A stretch of 12,695 bases of DNA from an uncultured Muribaculaceae bacterium (GCA_910579605.1 CAJTUG010000038.1:538-13232); one strand, 5' to 3'. Positions 1 through 8,597 are shown, counted from the stretch's first letter. Numbers and translations: made by a program. The notes: generated by a model from the letters alone, not told the origin.

Positions 1-971
1 AGGTATCCGATGCTCAGATTGCCCGCAGTCTTGAAGCTGCAAAACAATCGCGGCAAAGTTTGGTAAATCAGGTTAAAGCAGCTTTTTATGCTCTTCTTCT
101 TGCCGAAGATAGTCAAAAGGTTATCAAGGAAAGCTACGACATGGCTGCTTTGACTCATTCAATTTATGAAAAGCAATATGCTGCCGGAGCTGCTTCTGAT
201 TATGACGTTTTGCGCACATCAGTAGCGATGAAGAATATAGAGCCACAACTTCTTGAAGCGGAAATTGCCATAAAACGTGCCCGTCTGCAACTTCAAGTTC
301 TTATGGGCATGGACGACTCTGTAGATATCCATGCAAATGATCGCCTTTCAAATTATGAGCAGACAATGTATGGCGAGACTTTATCCATTAATCCGGATTT
401 TTCAAATAATTCCGATATCAGACTTATGGATATGGACTATGAAATTATGAAGAAAAATGTTACTATCCAAAAGTTGGCCTATGTTCCTACCATAGCTCTT
501 ACTGCAAATTATAATTGGACAGCGATGAACAATGGCTCTCCTTTTAGCAATTTGCGATGGAATCCATATTCTACAGTAGGCGTGTCTCTTTCTGTACCGA
601 TTTTTTCTGGTGGACAACGATGGAACAAACTTAAACAAGCAAAAATCCAGGCTGATGAATTGTCGTGGCAAAGAGAAAATTTACATCGGACAATTTCAAT
701 GCAGACAACTTTGGCAATAGATAATATTAAAATCAATGTCAAACAAATCGCATCTTGCTCTGAGAGCATGGCTCAAGCCGACCGTGCTCATTCAATAATG
801 GAGAAGAGTTTTGAAATAGGAGCTGCTTCATATCTTGAACTTAGAGACTCGGAACTTGCATTGACTCAGTCGCGTCTTGCATATTATCAGGCGATTTATA
901 ATTATTTGGTTGCAAACAGCGAGCTTGAATTGCTTCTTGGCAATGCTCCTATTGATAAATATACCAAATAG
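1..971 (+). CDS. TolC-family outer-membrane efflux protein (5' partial)
   Basis: This is the outer-membrane channel of a tripartite RND efflux pump, which carries substrates from the adaptor/pump complex across the outer membrane. The reading frame is open from base 3 with no stop before TAG at 969-971, so the true start lies upstream of the window; the TTG at 60 is internal. About 322 codons are visible, most of a protein of usually 430-480 aa. Two similar helical halves typical of the OEP fold can be seen. One contains YAAGAASDYDVLRTSVA and is followed by a long helix ending in QVLMGMD. The second contains FEIGAASYLELRDSELALTQSR and ends in LELLLG. Between them are the strand-like segments YVPTIALTANYNW and VGVSLSVPIFSGGQRW, the latter a typical TolC-family motif. 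The adaptor gene follows after 29 nt. The family is clear; the substrate is unknown. Confidence 0.93.
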   Translation, partial: VSDAQIARSLEAAKQSRQSLVNQVKAAFYALLLAEDSQKVIKESYDMAALTHSIYEKQYAAGAASDYDVLRTSVAMKNIEPQLLEAEIAIKRARLQLQVLMGMDDSVDIHANDRLSNYEQTMYGETLSINPDFSNNSDIRLMDMDYEIMKKNVTIQKLAYVPTIALTANYNWTAMNNGSPFSNLRWNPYSTVGVSLSVPIFSGGQRWNKLKQAKIQADELSWQRENLHRTISMQTTLAIDNIKINVKQIASCSESMAQADRAHSIMEKSFEIGAASYLELRDSELALTQSRLAYYQAIYNYLVANSELELLLGNAPIDKYTK

Positions 972-1000
972 AATGTTTTTGTTAAAAATTCACTCATCAT

Positions 1001-2023
1001 ATGAAAGTCAATAAAATCTCAATCATCTCGGCAACAATAATTGTCTTATCGGCAGTATCTTGTTCAAAAAATGAAAAAACAGCAGTAGTTGTAGAAGAAC
1101 AGCTGCCAGTAGTAACGATAGATGTTGCACATCAGCTTGACGTTCCGCAAATGAAATCTTTTGCAGCAACTGTTGAAGCAGAAAACGTAAACAATATCTC
1201 ACCTGCACAACCAAACCGCATCAAAACTATCAATGTTGATGCCGGCGACAGAGTGAGTGTAGGCCAAGTTTTGGTGACGCTTGATGCCGCAGCGAGTGAC
1301 CAATTGCGTATCAACCTCGAACAGATAGAGCGTGAATACAAGCGAGCATGTCAACTTCTTGAGATAGGCGGAGGCACACAGCAGGCTGTAGACCAGCTTA
1401 AAGCTCAGTTGGATGCGGCAAAGAGTCAATACGACAACATGATGGAAAATACTGTTTTGCGTTCGCCAATCAATGGTTTAGTTACAGCAAGAAACTATGA
1501 TCCAGGAGATATGACAGGTTCATTGCCGGTTTTGACTGTGGGGCAACTTTCGCCTGTAGTTAAGGTAATGATTAACGTGAACGAGTCTGACTTGAGTAAA
1601 ATCCACCATGGTATGGATGTTGAGGTTGAATTTGATGCTTATCCTGGGGAGAATTATAATGGAAAAATCCGTCGTATTTATCCTGCTGTCGATGCTTCAA
1701 CGCGTACATCGGAAGTAGAAGTGTCTATAGCTAATCCCAACGAGAAAATCAAACCGGGAATGTTTGCAAGAGTTTCAACGAAGCTTGGTGAGCAATCTAA
1801 TGTTGTTGTTCCCGATAGAGCGGTTGTTAAACAGACCGGTTCGGGTAATAAATATGTATATGTTTATTCCAATGGCAAAGTGAATTTCAATAAAGTAGAA
1901 CTTGGCCAACGCCTTGACAATGCATATGAGTTGCTTTCTGGTATAAATGATGGAGATACTGTGGTTATAACAGGGCAGACACGTCTCGCCGATGGAGCTC
2001 AAGTAGAGATTCTCAACCGTTAA
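1001..2023 (+). CDS. RND efflux periplasmic adaptor subunit (MFP/HlyD family lipoprotein)
   Basis: This is the membrane-fusion protein that links the inner-membrane RND pump to the outer-membrane channel in the periplasm. The 340-aa product starts with a positively charged, hydrophobic signal sequence ending in SAVSC, so Cys21 is the likely lipidation site, although the lipobox is loose (Ala rather than Leu at -3). A biotinyl-lipoyl-like half follows (about 60-95, with INVDAGDRVSVGQVLVTLD), then a helical hairpin (about 100-140), the second lipoyl half (VLRSPINGLVTARNYDPGD, about 150-170) and the beta-barrel domain (VMINVNESDLSKIHHGMDVEVEFDAYPG). The membrane-proximal part contains KPGMFARV. 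The order and sequences match AcrA/MexE-type adaptors. The gene lies between the channel and pump genes with gaps of 29 and 31 nt, so co-transcription is likely. It was assigned by motifs, not alignment. Confidence 0.95.
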   Translation: MKVNKISIISATIIVLSAVSCSKNEKTAVVVEEQLPVVTIDVAHQLDVPQMKSFAATVEAENVNNISPAQPNRIKTINVDAGDRVSVGQVLVTLDAAASDQLRINLEQIEREYKRACQLLEIGGGTQQAVDQLKAQLDAAKSQYDNMMENTVLRSPINGLVTARNYDPGDMTGSLPVLTVGQLSPVVKVMINVNESDLSKIHHGMDVEVEFDAYPGENYNGKIRRIYPAVDASTRTSEVEVSIANPNEKIKPGMFARVSTKLGEQSNVVVPDRAVVKQTGSGNKYVYVYSNGKVNFNKVELGQRLDNAYELLSGINDGDTVVITGQTRLADGAQVEILNR

Positions 2024-2054
2024 AATAATTTTAAGAATTTAAATACCATACAAT

Positions 2055-5000
2055 ATGAGTTTATATGGCAGCGCGGTTAAGCGTCCTATCATGACTATTC
2101 TCTGCTTTGTTGCAGTGGTTATATTAGGGCTTTTCTCGCTTAGAAATCTCCCTATTGATTTGTATCCTGATATCGAGACAAATACCTTGATGGTTATGAC
2201 GACATATACAGGAGCAAGTGCTTCAGATATAGAGCAAAATGTAACACGTCCACTGGAGAATGTCCTCAACTCTGTGAGCGACTTGAAGCATATCACATCT
2301 AAATCTCGAGAGAATATCTCTGTAATTACTCTTGAGTTTGAATATGGAGAGGATATTGATGTGCTCACAAATGATGTGAGAGATAAACTTGACATGGTAT
2401 CGTCTATGTTGCCCGACGATGCGGAGAATCCTATCATTTTCAAGTTTTCTACAGATATGATTCCAATTATCATGCTATCTGTGAGAGCTACCGAAAGTAT
2501 GCCTGGATTGTATAAAATCCTTGATGATGCTGTTGCAAACCCGTTGGCGCGCATCAGTGGTGTAGGTTCTGTTTCTATATCCGGTGCACCAAAACGTGAA
2601 ATCCATGTTTATGTGGACCCTGTTAAACTTGAAGCATATAATCTCACAGTAGAACAAATAGGCTCTATAATAGGGGCAGAGAACCGCAATATTCCTGGAG
2701 GTTCTTTTGATATTGGATCTGATACTTACGCGCTTCGTGTGCAAGGCGAGTTTAAATCTTCTGACGAGATGGCTTCTATTGTGGTTGGCAATTCAGGGAA
2801 CAAAACCATATACCTGCGCGATGTAGCTCGCATAGATGACTCCCTTGAGGAAAGAACGCAAAAAACTTTCAACAATGGAGAGCAGGGAGCAATGATTGTA
2901 ATTCAGAAGCAAAGCGGTGCAAATTCTGTTGATATTTCTAACAAGGTGCTTCAGATGTTGCCTTCGCTTCAGAAGCGTCTTCCTACCGATGTCAAACTTG
3001 GTATCATTGTGGATACTTCTGATAATATCCGAAACACTATTGCCTCCCTTGTAGAGACGGTTCTTTATGCGTTGTTGTTTGTGGTTATTGTGGTATTTTT
3101 CTTCCTTGGCCGTTGGCGAGCAACACTTATAATCACGATAACGATACCTATTTCATTGATTGCTTCGTTTATATATCTATATGCGACAGGCAATAGTTTG
3201 AATATCGTTTCTCTGTCTGCATTATCAATATCTATTGGTATGGTTGTAGACGATGCTATTGTTGTACTTGAAAATGTAACCACTCATATTGAACGTGGTT
3301 CAGACCCAAAGCAAGCAGCTGTTCACGGGACAAATGAAGTGGCGGTTTCTGTTATAGCTTCTACCTTAACTCTAATAGCTGTATTCTTCCCCCTTACTTT
3401 AGTGACAGGTATGACTGGTGTCTTGTTCCAGCAATTGGGTTGGATGGTTACCATCATGATGATTATATCAACAATATGCGCCCTTTCGCTCACTCCTATG
3501 TTGTGCTCGCAACTTCTTCGTCGCCAGAATAGCCATGGAAGGCTTTACACTTTGTTTTTTACACCTATAAACCGTGGTCTTGATGCGTTTGATCGTGGCT
3601 ATGGGAAGCTTTTGCATTGGGTAGTTGGTCACAAAATGGCAACATTTGTTATTTGCATTGGCATTTTTGTTGGTTCTCTTTTCCTCATGAAGCAAGTAGG
3701 AACGGAGTTTTTCCCGACTGCCGACGATGGTCGTTTGCGTGTGAGCTTAGAGCTGCCAATAGGTACTCGTGTAGAAATTACAGATGAGGTGACTCAGCGT
3801 CTTGTTGCAGACTGGCGTGAAAAATATCCGGAAATTACAGTTCTCAACTATACTTCGGGTAATGCTTCAAGCGATAATACGTTTGCCTCGTTAAGCGACA
3901 ACGGACCACACATCGTATCAATGAATATACGTCTTACCGACCCTGGAGACCGTGAACGAAGTATCACAGAGATTGCAGGATTAATGCGACAAGATTTAAA
4001 AGAGCGTTATCCAGAATATAAAAAAGCCCAGGTTTCTGTAGGCGGTATGGGAGGCGGCATGGGTGGACAGTCTTCTATTGACTACGAGATCTACGGTTAT
4101 GATTTTACCGAGACGGATTCTGTAGCCCAGCGGCTTAAAACTATTCTTGAAAATATTCCTGGCACAGCCGACGTTTTAATTTCACGTTCAGACTATCAGC
4201 CGGAATACCAAGTGGATTTTGACCGTGAGAAACTTGCTCTATATGGTTTGAATCTTTCTACTGCTGCTAATTATATGCGTAATCGTATTAATGGCCAATT
4301 AGCTTCACAATTCCGTGAAGACGGCGAAGAATATGATATCAAGGTAATGTATGACCCTCAGAGCCGCACATCGCTTGAAGATATAGAAAAAATTCTTATC
4401 TATAACAACGCGGGTCAGGCGGTTAGAATAAGCGATGTCGGTACAGTTGTAGAACGATTTACTCCTCCGACAATTGAACGAAAAGACCGAGAGCGAATTA
4501 TAACGGTTACGACTTTTGTTCAAGATGTACCTATGAGTCAGATTGTGGAAGCTTCACAAGCAGAAATAGATAAAATGGATATTCCACAAGGAGTAAACAT
4601 TCAGCTTTCCGGTTCTTACGAAGACCAGCAAGACTCGTTCAGGGATCTTCTTACTCTTGCGGTCTTAATCATAATTTTGGTGTATATAGTAATGGCTGCA
4701 CAGTTTGAAAGTTATACCTACCCCGGAATAATCATGACATCTCTTCTGTTTGCTTTCTCGGGAGTATTTATAATCCTTTGGCTTACTGGTCATACTCTTA
4801 ATGTTATGAGTATGATTGGAGCTATTATGCTTATAGGTATTGTGGTTAAAAATGGTATAGTACTGATAGACTATATCTCATTGAACCGCGAAAGGGGAAT
4901 GAGTATTAGGCGAGCTGTTATCGACGGCGGTGAGTCTCGTCTACGTCCCGTTGTTATGACAACTCTCACTACTATCCTTGGTATGGTTCCTATGGCAGTT

Positions 5001-5192
5001 GGTTCTGGGCAAGGAGCAGAAATGTGGCGTCCTATGGGTACGGCGGTTATCGGAGGTCTTACCTTCTCAACGATTCTCACCCTACTTTTCGTTCCAATGC
5101 TTTACTGCGTATTTGCAAGCTTTGGCATAAAACGTCAACGGCGCAAATTTCGCGAACAACTTTTGAAAGCTCGCGCAGAGCAGAACATTTAA
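2055..5192 (+). CDS. RND efflux pump permease, AcrB/HAE1-like
   Basis: This is the inner-membrane proton-driven pump that takes substrates from the periplasm or membrane and passes them to the adaptor/channel. At 1045 aa it is full length for the AcrB family. TM1 (about 12-30) is followed by the IDLYPDIE motif, which in HAE-type pumps reads LPvdlyPdi. The proton relay is intact: Asp399 and Asp400 in GMVVDDAIVVLEN (TM4) correspond to AcrB D407/D408, and Lys932 in GIVVKNGIVLIDY (TM10) corresponds to AcrB K940. A second large periplasmic loop lies between TM7 (about 530-546) and TM8 (about 866-882). It holds an unusual Gly/Met-rich stretch at 661-674. The family could move drugs, bile salts or other amphiphiles; the CzcA metal-pump subfamily is less likely because the DD pair and overall motifs resemble HAE1. 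The PII-like gene begins 11 nt downstream. Confidence 0.97.
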   Translation: MSLYGSAVKRPIMTILCFVAVVILGLFSLRNLPIDLYPDIETNTLMVMTTYTGASASDIEQNVTRPLENVLNSVSDLKHITSKSRENISVITLEFEYGEDIDVLTNDVRDKLDMVSSMLPDDAENPIIFKFSTDMIPIIMLSVRATESMPGLYKILDDAVANPLARISGVGSVSISGAPKREIHVYVDPVKLEAYNLTVEQIGSIIGAENRNIPGGSFDIGSDTYALRVQGEFKSSDEMASIVVGNSGNKTIYLRDVARIDDSLEERTQKTFNNGEQGAMIVIQKQSGANSVDISNKVLQMLPSLQKRLPTDVKLGIIVDTSDNIRNTIASLVETVLYALLFVVIVVFFFLGRWRATLIITITIPISLIASFIYLYATGNSLNIVSLSALSISIGMVVDDAIVVLENVTTHIERGSDPKQAAVHGTNEVAVSVIASTLTLIAVFFPLTLVTGMTGVLFQQLGWMVTIMMIISTICALSLTPMLCSQLLRRQNSHGRLYTLFFTPINRGLDAFDRGYGKLLHWVVGHKMATFVICIGIFVGSLFLMKQVGTEFFPTADDGRLRVSLELPIGTRVEITDEVTQRLVADWREKYPEITVLNYTSGNASSDNTFASLSDNGPHIVSMNIRLTDPGDRERSITEIAGLMRQDLKERYPEYKKAQVSVGGMGGGMGGQSSIDYEIYGYDFTETDSVAQRLKTILENIPGTADVLISRSDYQPEYQVDFDREKLALYGLNLSTAANYMRNRINGQLASQFREDGEEYDIKVMYDPQSRTSLEDIEKILIYNNAGQAVRISDVGTVVERFTPPTIERKDRERIITVTTFVQDVPMSQIVEASQAEIDKMDIPQGVNIQLSGSYEDQQDSFRDLLTLAVLIIILVYIVMAAQFESYTYPGIIMTSLLFAFSGVFIILWLTGHTLNVMSMIGAIMLIGIVVKNGIVLIDYISLNRERGMSIRRAVIDGGESRLRPVVMTTLTTILGMVPMAVGSGQGAEMWRPMGTAVIGGLTFSTILTLLFVPMLYCVFASFGIKRQRRKFREQLLKARAEQNI

Positions 5193-5203
5193 TTGAAGAA
5201 TCG

Positions 5204-5497
5204 ATGAAATCTATATTCATAACATTTGATCAAGCTCATCGCGAGCGAATCCTTGAAATGCTTGAACGTAACAATTGCCGTGGTTTCACGGCATGGGAAC
5301 AAGTTACTGGCCGTGGTTCCGTTTCTGGAGAACCTCACTATGGTAGCCATGCATGGCCATCTCTTGCCTCGGCAATCATCACTATAGTTCCTGATAAAAG
5401 TGTGGGCAAAGTACTTGATGCTTTGAAGAAATTTGACCAGGAACGTCCAAAATTAGGCTTGAGAGCCTTTGTATGGAACATTGAAGATTGCATATAA
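5204..5497 (+). CDS. PII-like small protein, PG0541-type transporter-associated
   Basis: This 97-aa protein closes the efflux operon. Its pattern fits the PII/GlnB-like ferredoxin fold. It has an N-terminal strand (KSIFITF), a helix (AHRERILEMLERNN), a strand leading to a T-loop-like segment (GFTAWEQVTGRGSVSGEPHYGSHAW), then ASAIITIVPDKSVGKVLDALKKF and a final strand. FTAWEQVTGRG resembles the iTvsEVkGfG region of PII proteins. From memory, Porphyromonas PG0541 lies after the RND genes PG0538-PG0540, and this gene has the same context. PII-type proteins bind small effectors and often regulate membrane transporters, so a pump-regulating role is inferred and not shown. His45 and His49 in the loop could bind metal. 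The ATG at 5204 is chosen because it lies 11 nt after the pump stop and gives a complete fold. A longer in-frame extension back to 5024 would overlap the pump gene and encode unrelated residues. Confidence 0.85.
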   Translation: MKSIFITFDQAHRERILEMLERNNCRGFTAWEQVTGRGSVSGEPHYGSHAWPSLASAIITIVPDKSVGKVLDALKKFDQERPKLGLRAFVWNIEDCI

Positions 5498-5522
5498 TTA
5501 TTTGTTATAATCTAATAAAATA

Positions 5523-5560
5523 AAAGAAACGCCGGAAACTTTTTGATTCGGCGTTTCTTT
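5523..5560. terminator. Bidirectional intrinsic terminator between converging operons
   Basis: A perfect 12-bp inverted repeat (AAAGAAACGCCG at 5523-5534 and CGGCGTTTCTTT at 5549-5560) encloses a 14-nt loop. On the plus strand the descending arm ends TTTCTTT and runs into ATATTTTATTTTCT. On the minus strand the arm is followed by TATTTTATT. The hairpin sits in the 75-nt gap between the stops of the PII-like gene and the Xer recombinase gene, as expected for a shared terminator. Confidence 0.88.
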
Positions 5561-5572
5561 ATATTTTATTTT

Positions 5573-6463
5573 CTATGTTTTTAGATTTCTTGGGTGATGC
5601 AACAATATCTCTTCTCTCAGTCGAGAATTGTCTAAGTGGAGATATATTTCTGTTGTTGCAATAGATTCGTGTCCCAACATTTGTTGTATAGCTCTTAGGT
5701 TTGCTCCGCCTTCAAGGAGGTGCGTGGCAAAAGAATGTCGTAATGTGTGTGGCGAAATGTTTTTTGTAATTCCTGCGTTTTCTGCAGCTTGCCTCACAAT
5801 ATAGAAAGCCATAACCCTGGTTAAATGAGCGCCTCTACGATTTAAAAACAAGTATTTTTGTTCGCCAGGTGCAGCGATAGTGCAATCGTTATTCTGGTAA
5901 TCTCTTATAGCTTCTATTGCAGTTTCAGAGAGGGGTACCATTCTCTCTTTATTCCCTTTGCCCAATACTATAAGATATTCGTTGTCTAAAAATACACGCC
6001 TGCTTTCAAGGTTGCACAGCTCGCTTACTCGCAAACCGGAACCATATAAGACTTCAAGCATTGCCTTATTGCGATATCCTTGTGGATGTGTTATATCCAC
6101 GCATTCTATCATAGCGGATATTTCTCCTATCGACAAAACGTCTGGTAATTTTCGTCCAATATGGGGCCCTTCCAACAAATTAGAAGGATCTTGCTCTATA
6201 AAATTCTCTGCTAACAAATATTTATATAGAGCCTTGATGCCAGAAATGATTCGGGCTTGAGAACGAGGCGAGATGCCAGTGTCGTGAAGATCGCTTGTAA
6301 ATTGACGTAGCAAATCTAAATCTGCTTCACATAGGTCTAAATTCAACTCTGCAAGCCAATTCTCGAGTTTGGAAGCATCGGAAAGATAGCTGGCTCTGGA
6401 GTTATCAGAGAGTCCTCGTTCTAATAAAAGATAGGCTTCAAATCCTTTTAGAGTTGGGGTCAT
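5573..6463 (-). CDS. xerD: Site-specific tyrosine recombinase, XerD-like
   Basis: This cytoplasmic enzyme cuts and rejoins DNA at dif-type sites through a phosphotyrosine intermediate, most likely for chromosome-dimer resolution with a partner Xer protein. At 296 aa it has the usual XerC/XerD length. The N-terminal SAM-like core-binding domain (about 3-84) includes LLERGLSDNSRASYLSDASK. The catalytic domain (about 105-290) has all six conserved residues: Arg145 (GSGLRVSELCNL), Lys169 (LGKGNKERMVPL), His239 and Arg242 (SPHTLRHSFATHLLEGG), His265 (QMLGHES) and nucleophile Tyr274 (TEIYLHLD). XerD is preferred over XerC or a phage integrase from its length and motifs, but that choice is not decisive. 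No direct repeats, tRNA or cargo genes nearby suggest a mobile element. The ATG overlaps the stop of the M16 peptidase gene by 4 nt (ATGA at 6463-6460), making it the last gene of a coupled operon. Confidence 0.92.
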   Translation of the reverse strand: MTPTLKGFEAYLLLERGLSDNSRASYLSDASKLENWLAELNLDLCEADLDLLRQFTSDLHDTGISPRSQARIISGIKALYKYLLAENFIEQDPSNLLEGPHIGRKLPDVLSIGEISAMIECVDITHPQGYRNKAMLEVLYGSGLRVSELCNLESRRVFLDNEYLIVLGKGNKERMVPLSETAIEAIRDYQNNDCTIAAPGEQKYLFLNRRGAHLTRVMAFYIVRQAAENAGITKNISPHTLRHSFATHLLEGGANLRAIQQMLGHESIATTEIYLHLDNSRLREEILLHHPRNLKT

Positions 6464-7713
6464 TCAGGAATATAGATAATGCTTGCAGACGGGGTGTCTT
6501 GGAATAGTTTCACAGATTCATGTTTCACATCGTAAACAGTTAGTTGCCTGCGACTGGAAATTGTGCTGTTTATGTCTTCGTTGTGATATTCTGCTAATGC
6601 TATATTTGCTGCACGATTTTCGGGCTGCATGTTATCTAAAAGAAAAGAAGTCTCAAAATTATTTAGAGACCGTTCAAGTTCATATTGCGATAACTCTTGT
6701 GTGAAGAGCGATTCTGCTGTTTTGTTTAAAAGATATTTGGCTTTAGCAATATCTGTGTCGTTCTTTGAATTTATGGTAGCATTTAAGAGCAGAAGTCCTT
6801 CATGCTCCGAACCTAAAATTGATGCATCGGCATTAGCAAATAGTCCAGAGCCTTCCCCTTTGATTAAATTTTTATAAAATCGGCTTGAACGTCCTACTGA
6901 TAGTAAATCTGAAATAGTATCGGCTGCAAAATAACGTTTGGTTCCATATTTGTCCATTGGATAGGCCATGACAATCTGAACATCTGGAACGGCAGCTCTT
7001 ACTATTTCTTCTTTTGATTGAGTCGGAAATCCTACATCGGGCAAAACACGTTTATTGATATCTCTTGGTGGAATAGGACCAAACCATTTGGCTACAAGTT
7101 TTTCTGCTTTTTCAGGGGGAATGCCGCCTACAATGGATAGTATGGCGTTGTTTGGAGCGTAATGGGCATAGAACCAATTTTTTATATCGGCTAACGACAT
7201 ATCGGCTATATGCTGTGGCATCAAACCCAGAGTTGGCCAGGAATAAGGATGATCCTTTGAATATGCGAGATTTCTAAGCCTATGCCATATATCACCATAT
7301 GGTCTATTTAGACAAGTCTGTTTAAATTCTTCTATTACTACTCCTTGCTGTATCTGAAGCGAGCGCTGGCTGAAATCCAGAGATCGCATGCGGTCGCTTT
7401 CAAGATATAGGGCAGTTTCTATATTAGCGGCCGGAAGAGTTTGGTAAAAGTTTGTGAAATCATTACTTGTCCATGCATTGGAACTGCCTCCGGCAATTTC
7501 CAGAGCTTCGTCAAAATCCGCTACATTGGCACTTCCTCCAAACATGAGGTGCTCAAATAAGTGTGCAATGCCTGTTCGCTGCCGATTTTCGTCGCGTGAA
7601 CCTGTATTATATAGCAAATTTACCACTGCCATAGCAGAATGAGGGTCATGGTTAACAACAACCCTCATTCCGTTATCCAGTGTAAAACGATGTAATCTAA
7701 GAGAATGGCTCAT
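6460..7713 (-). CDS. M16-family zinc metallopeptidase (insulinase/processing-peptidase type)
   Basis: This zinc peptidase of the pitrilysin/mitochondrial-processing-peptidase superfamily degrades or processes peptides. The inverted zinc motif HxxEH is visible as HLFEH at residues 51-55 within GIAHLFEHLMFGG. A downstream acidic pair in QQGVVIEEFKQ (Glu128/Glu129) supplies the expected third zinc ligand, so the N-terminal domain looks active. The second, usually inactive domain starts near 170 (IADMSLADIKNWFYAHYAPNNAILSIVGG) and has a conserved-looking GRSSRFYKNLI segment near 274-284. At 417 aa it is a single M16 repeat pair, like the M16B subunits that work as dimers. No signal peptide is evident, so it is predicted to be cytoplasmic, unlike its lipoprotein neighbour. 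Its start overlaps the stop of the isomerase gene by ATGA (7713-7710). The substrate is unknown. Confidence 0.93.
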   Translation of the reverse strand: MSHSLRLHRFTLDNGMRVVVNHDPHSAMAVVNLLYNTGSRDENRQRTGIAHLFEHLMFGGSANVADFDEALEIAGGSSNAWTSNDFTNFYQTLPAANIETALYLESDRMRSLDFSQRSLQIQQGVVIEEFKQTCLNRPYGDIWHRLRNLAYSKDHPYSWPTLGLMPQHIADMSLADIKNWFYAHYAPNNAILSIVGGIPPEKAEKLVAKWFGPIPPRDINKRVLPDVGFPTQSKEEIVRAAVPDVQIVMAYPMDKYGTKRYFAADTISDLLSVGRSSRFYKNLIKGEGSGLFANADASILGSEHEGLLLLNATINSKNDTDIAKAKYLLNKTAESLFTQELSQYELERSLNNFETSFLLDNMQPENRAANIALAEYHNEDINSTISSRRQLTVYDVKHESVKLFQDTPSASIIYIPE

Positions 7714-8597
7714 TCTGCGAGCACTTTCATAGAAATTATTTTTACGTCTTCTTTTGGCCTATCAGCAGAACCAGTCTCAACCTTTTCAATTTTGTCGACG
7801 ACGTCCATTCCGTCTATTATTTCACCAAAGACAGAATATTGCCCATCAAGATGAGGAGCGCCTCCGACGGTTGTATAAGCTTCTTTCATTTCTTGAGTGA
7901 GTTGAGATGGTAATTTTGCTACGGCGTCTTCGGTTTGCTTAATAAGGGAATCTCTAAGGGCTGTCAAACCATTGCGATCTCCCTTGCGTTGCATTTCTAT
8001 AATAGAATCGCGATTAGCAAGGCTCAATTCATTGAATATCTGTTGTGTTTTTGCGCCTTGGAGCTGTCGCTCAATTCTGCCTAAATCAGCTTGTCCGAAA
8101 ACATTTCCAGTAACGATGTAGAATTGAGAACCAGACGATTGTTTCATAGGATTTACTTGGTCGCCTTGACGGGCAGCGGCTAAGGCACCACGTTTGTGAA
8201 AATGTTTTGGAAATACAATTTCAGCATCGATTTTATAATTTGGCCCACCAGCGCCCAAGTGTGCTTCGGGAGCGGCATTTTTAGAGTCTGGATCTCCAGC
8301 TTGAATCATAAAATCTTTTATTACACGATGGAATAGAGTACCATCGTAATAACCTTCTTTTGCTAAACGTAAAAAGTTGTCTCGGTGCTTGGGTGTGTCG
8401 CCATATAAGAGAACCGTGAAAGATCCCATATTGGTATTTACAAGTACTTTTGCCGATATTGTATCTGGGGTTGTCATGTTTATTTCTGTTGGAGCATTGG
8501 TTGTAGACGAATTATCAGCACCTGCTTTTTGGCAAGATGCAATTGCCGAGAGAGAAAGCGCAGCTATTGCCGCAACTTTAAAGAAATGGGATTTCAT
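7710..8597 (-). CDS. Cyclophilin-type peptidyl-prolyl isomerase, predicted lipoprotein
   Basis: The product isomerises Xaa-Pro bonds and probably helps fold envelope proteins. It is 295 aa from the ATG at 8597. That start is chosen over one 18 nt upstream because it gives a clean lipoprotein signal (MKSHFFKVAAIAALSLSAIAS-C, Cys22 after IAS) and an ATGA overlap with the upstream gene. The cyclophilin fold runs from about 48 to 295. Catalytic Arg91 (LFHRVIKDFMIQAGDP) with Phe96, Met97 and Gln99 matches human CypA R55, F60, M61 and Q63. GSQFYIVTG (156-164) matches the F112/F113 region. CypA W121 and H126 are replaced by His249 and Tyr254 in HLDGQYSVFGEI. Between these two parts lies a roughly 80-residue charged, helical insertion (about 166-245), absent from small cyclophilins. 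Reduced cyclosporin binding is inferred from loss of the Trp. Confidence 0.94.
   Translation of the reverse strand: MKSHFFKVAAIAALSLSAIASCQKAGADNSSTTNAPTEINMTTPDTISAKVLVNTNMGSFTVLLYGDTPKHRDNFLRLAKEGYYDGTLFHRVIKDFMIQAGDPDSKNAAPEAHLGAGGPNYKIDAEIVFPKHFHKRGALAAARQGDQVNPMKQSSGSQFYIVTGNVFGQADLGRIERQLQGAKTQQIFNELSLANRDSIIEMQRKGDRNGLTALRDSLIKQTEDAVAKLPSQLTQEMKEAYTTVGGAPHLDGQYSVFGEIIDGMDVVDKIEKVETGSADRPKEDVKIISMKVLAE

Noticed and set aside
2039..2554. A 171-aa open frame on the minus strand
   Set aside because: It is opposite the 5' part of the RND pump gene and is Ser/Ile-rich with no motif, as expected for antisense of a strongly coding region.
5024..5203. In-frame upstream extension of the PII-like gene that would give a 157-aa protein
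   Set aside because: The extra residues come from an alternative frame of the pump gene and look unlike any folded domain; ATG at 5204 is well placed after the pump stop and gives the full PII-like fold.
5573..6463. Xer-type recombinase as a sign of an integrated mobile element
   Set aside because: Its length and motifs fit a housekeeping Xer protein, it is translationally coupled to a peptidase gene, and no att-like repeats, tRNA or cargo genes are seen.
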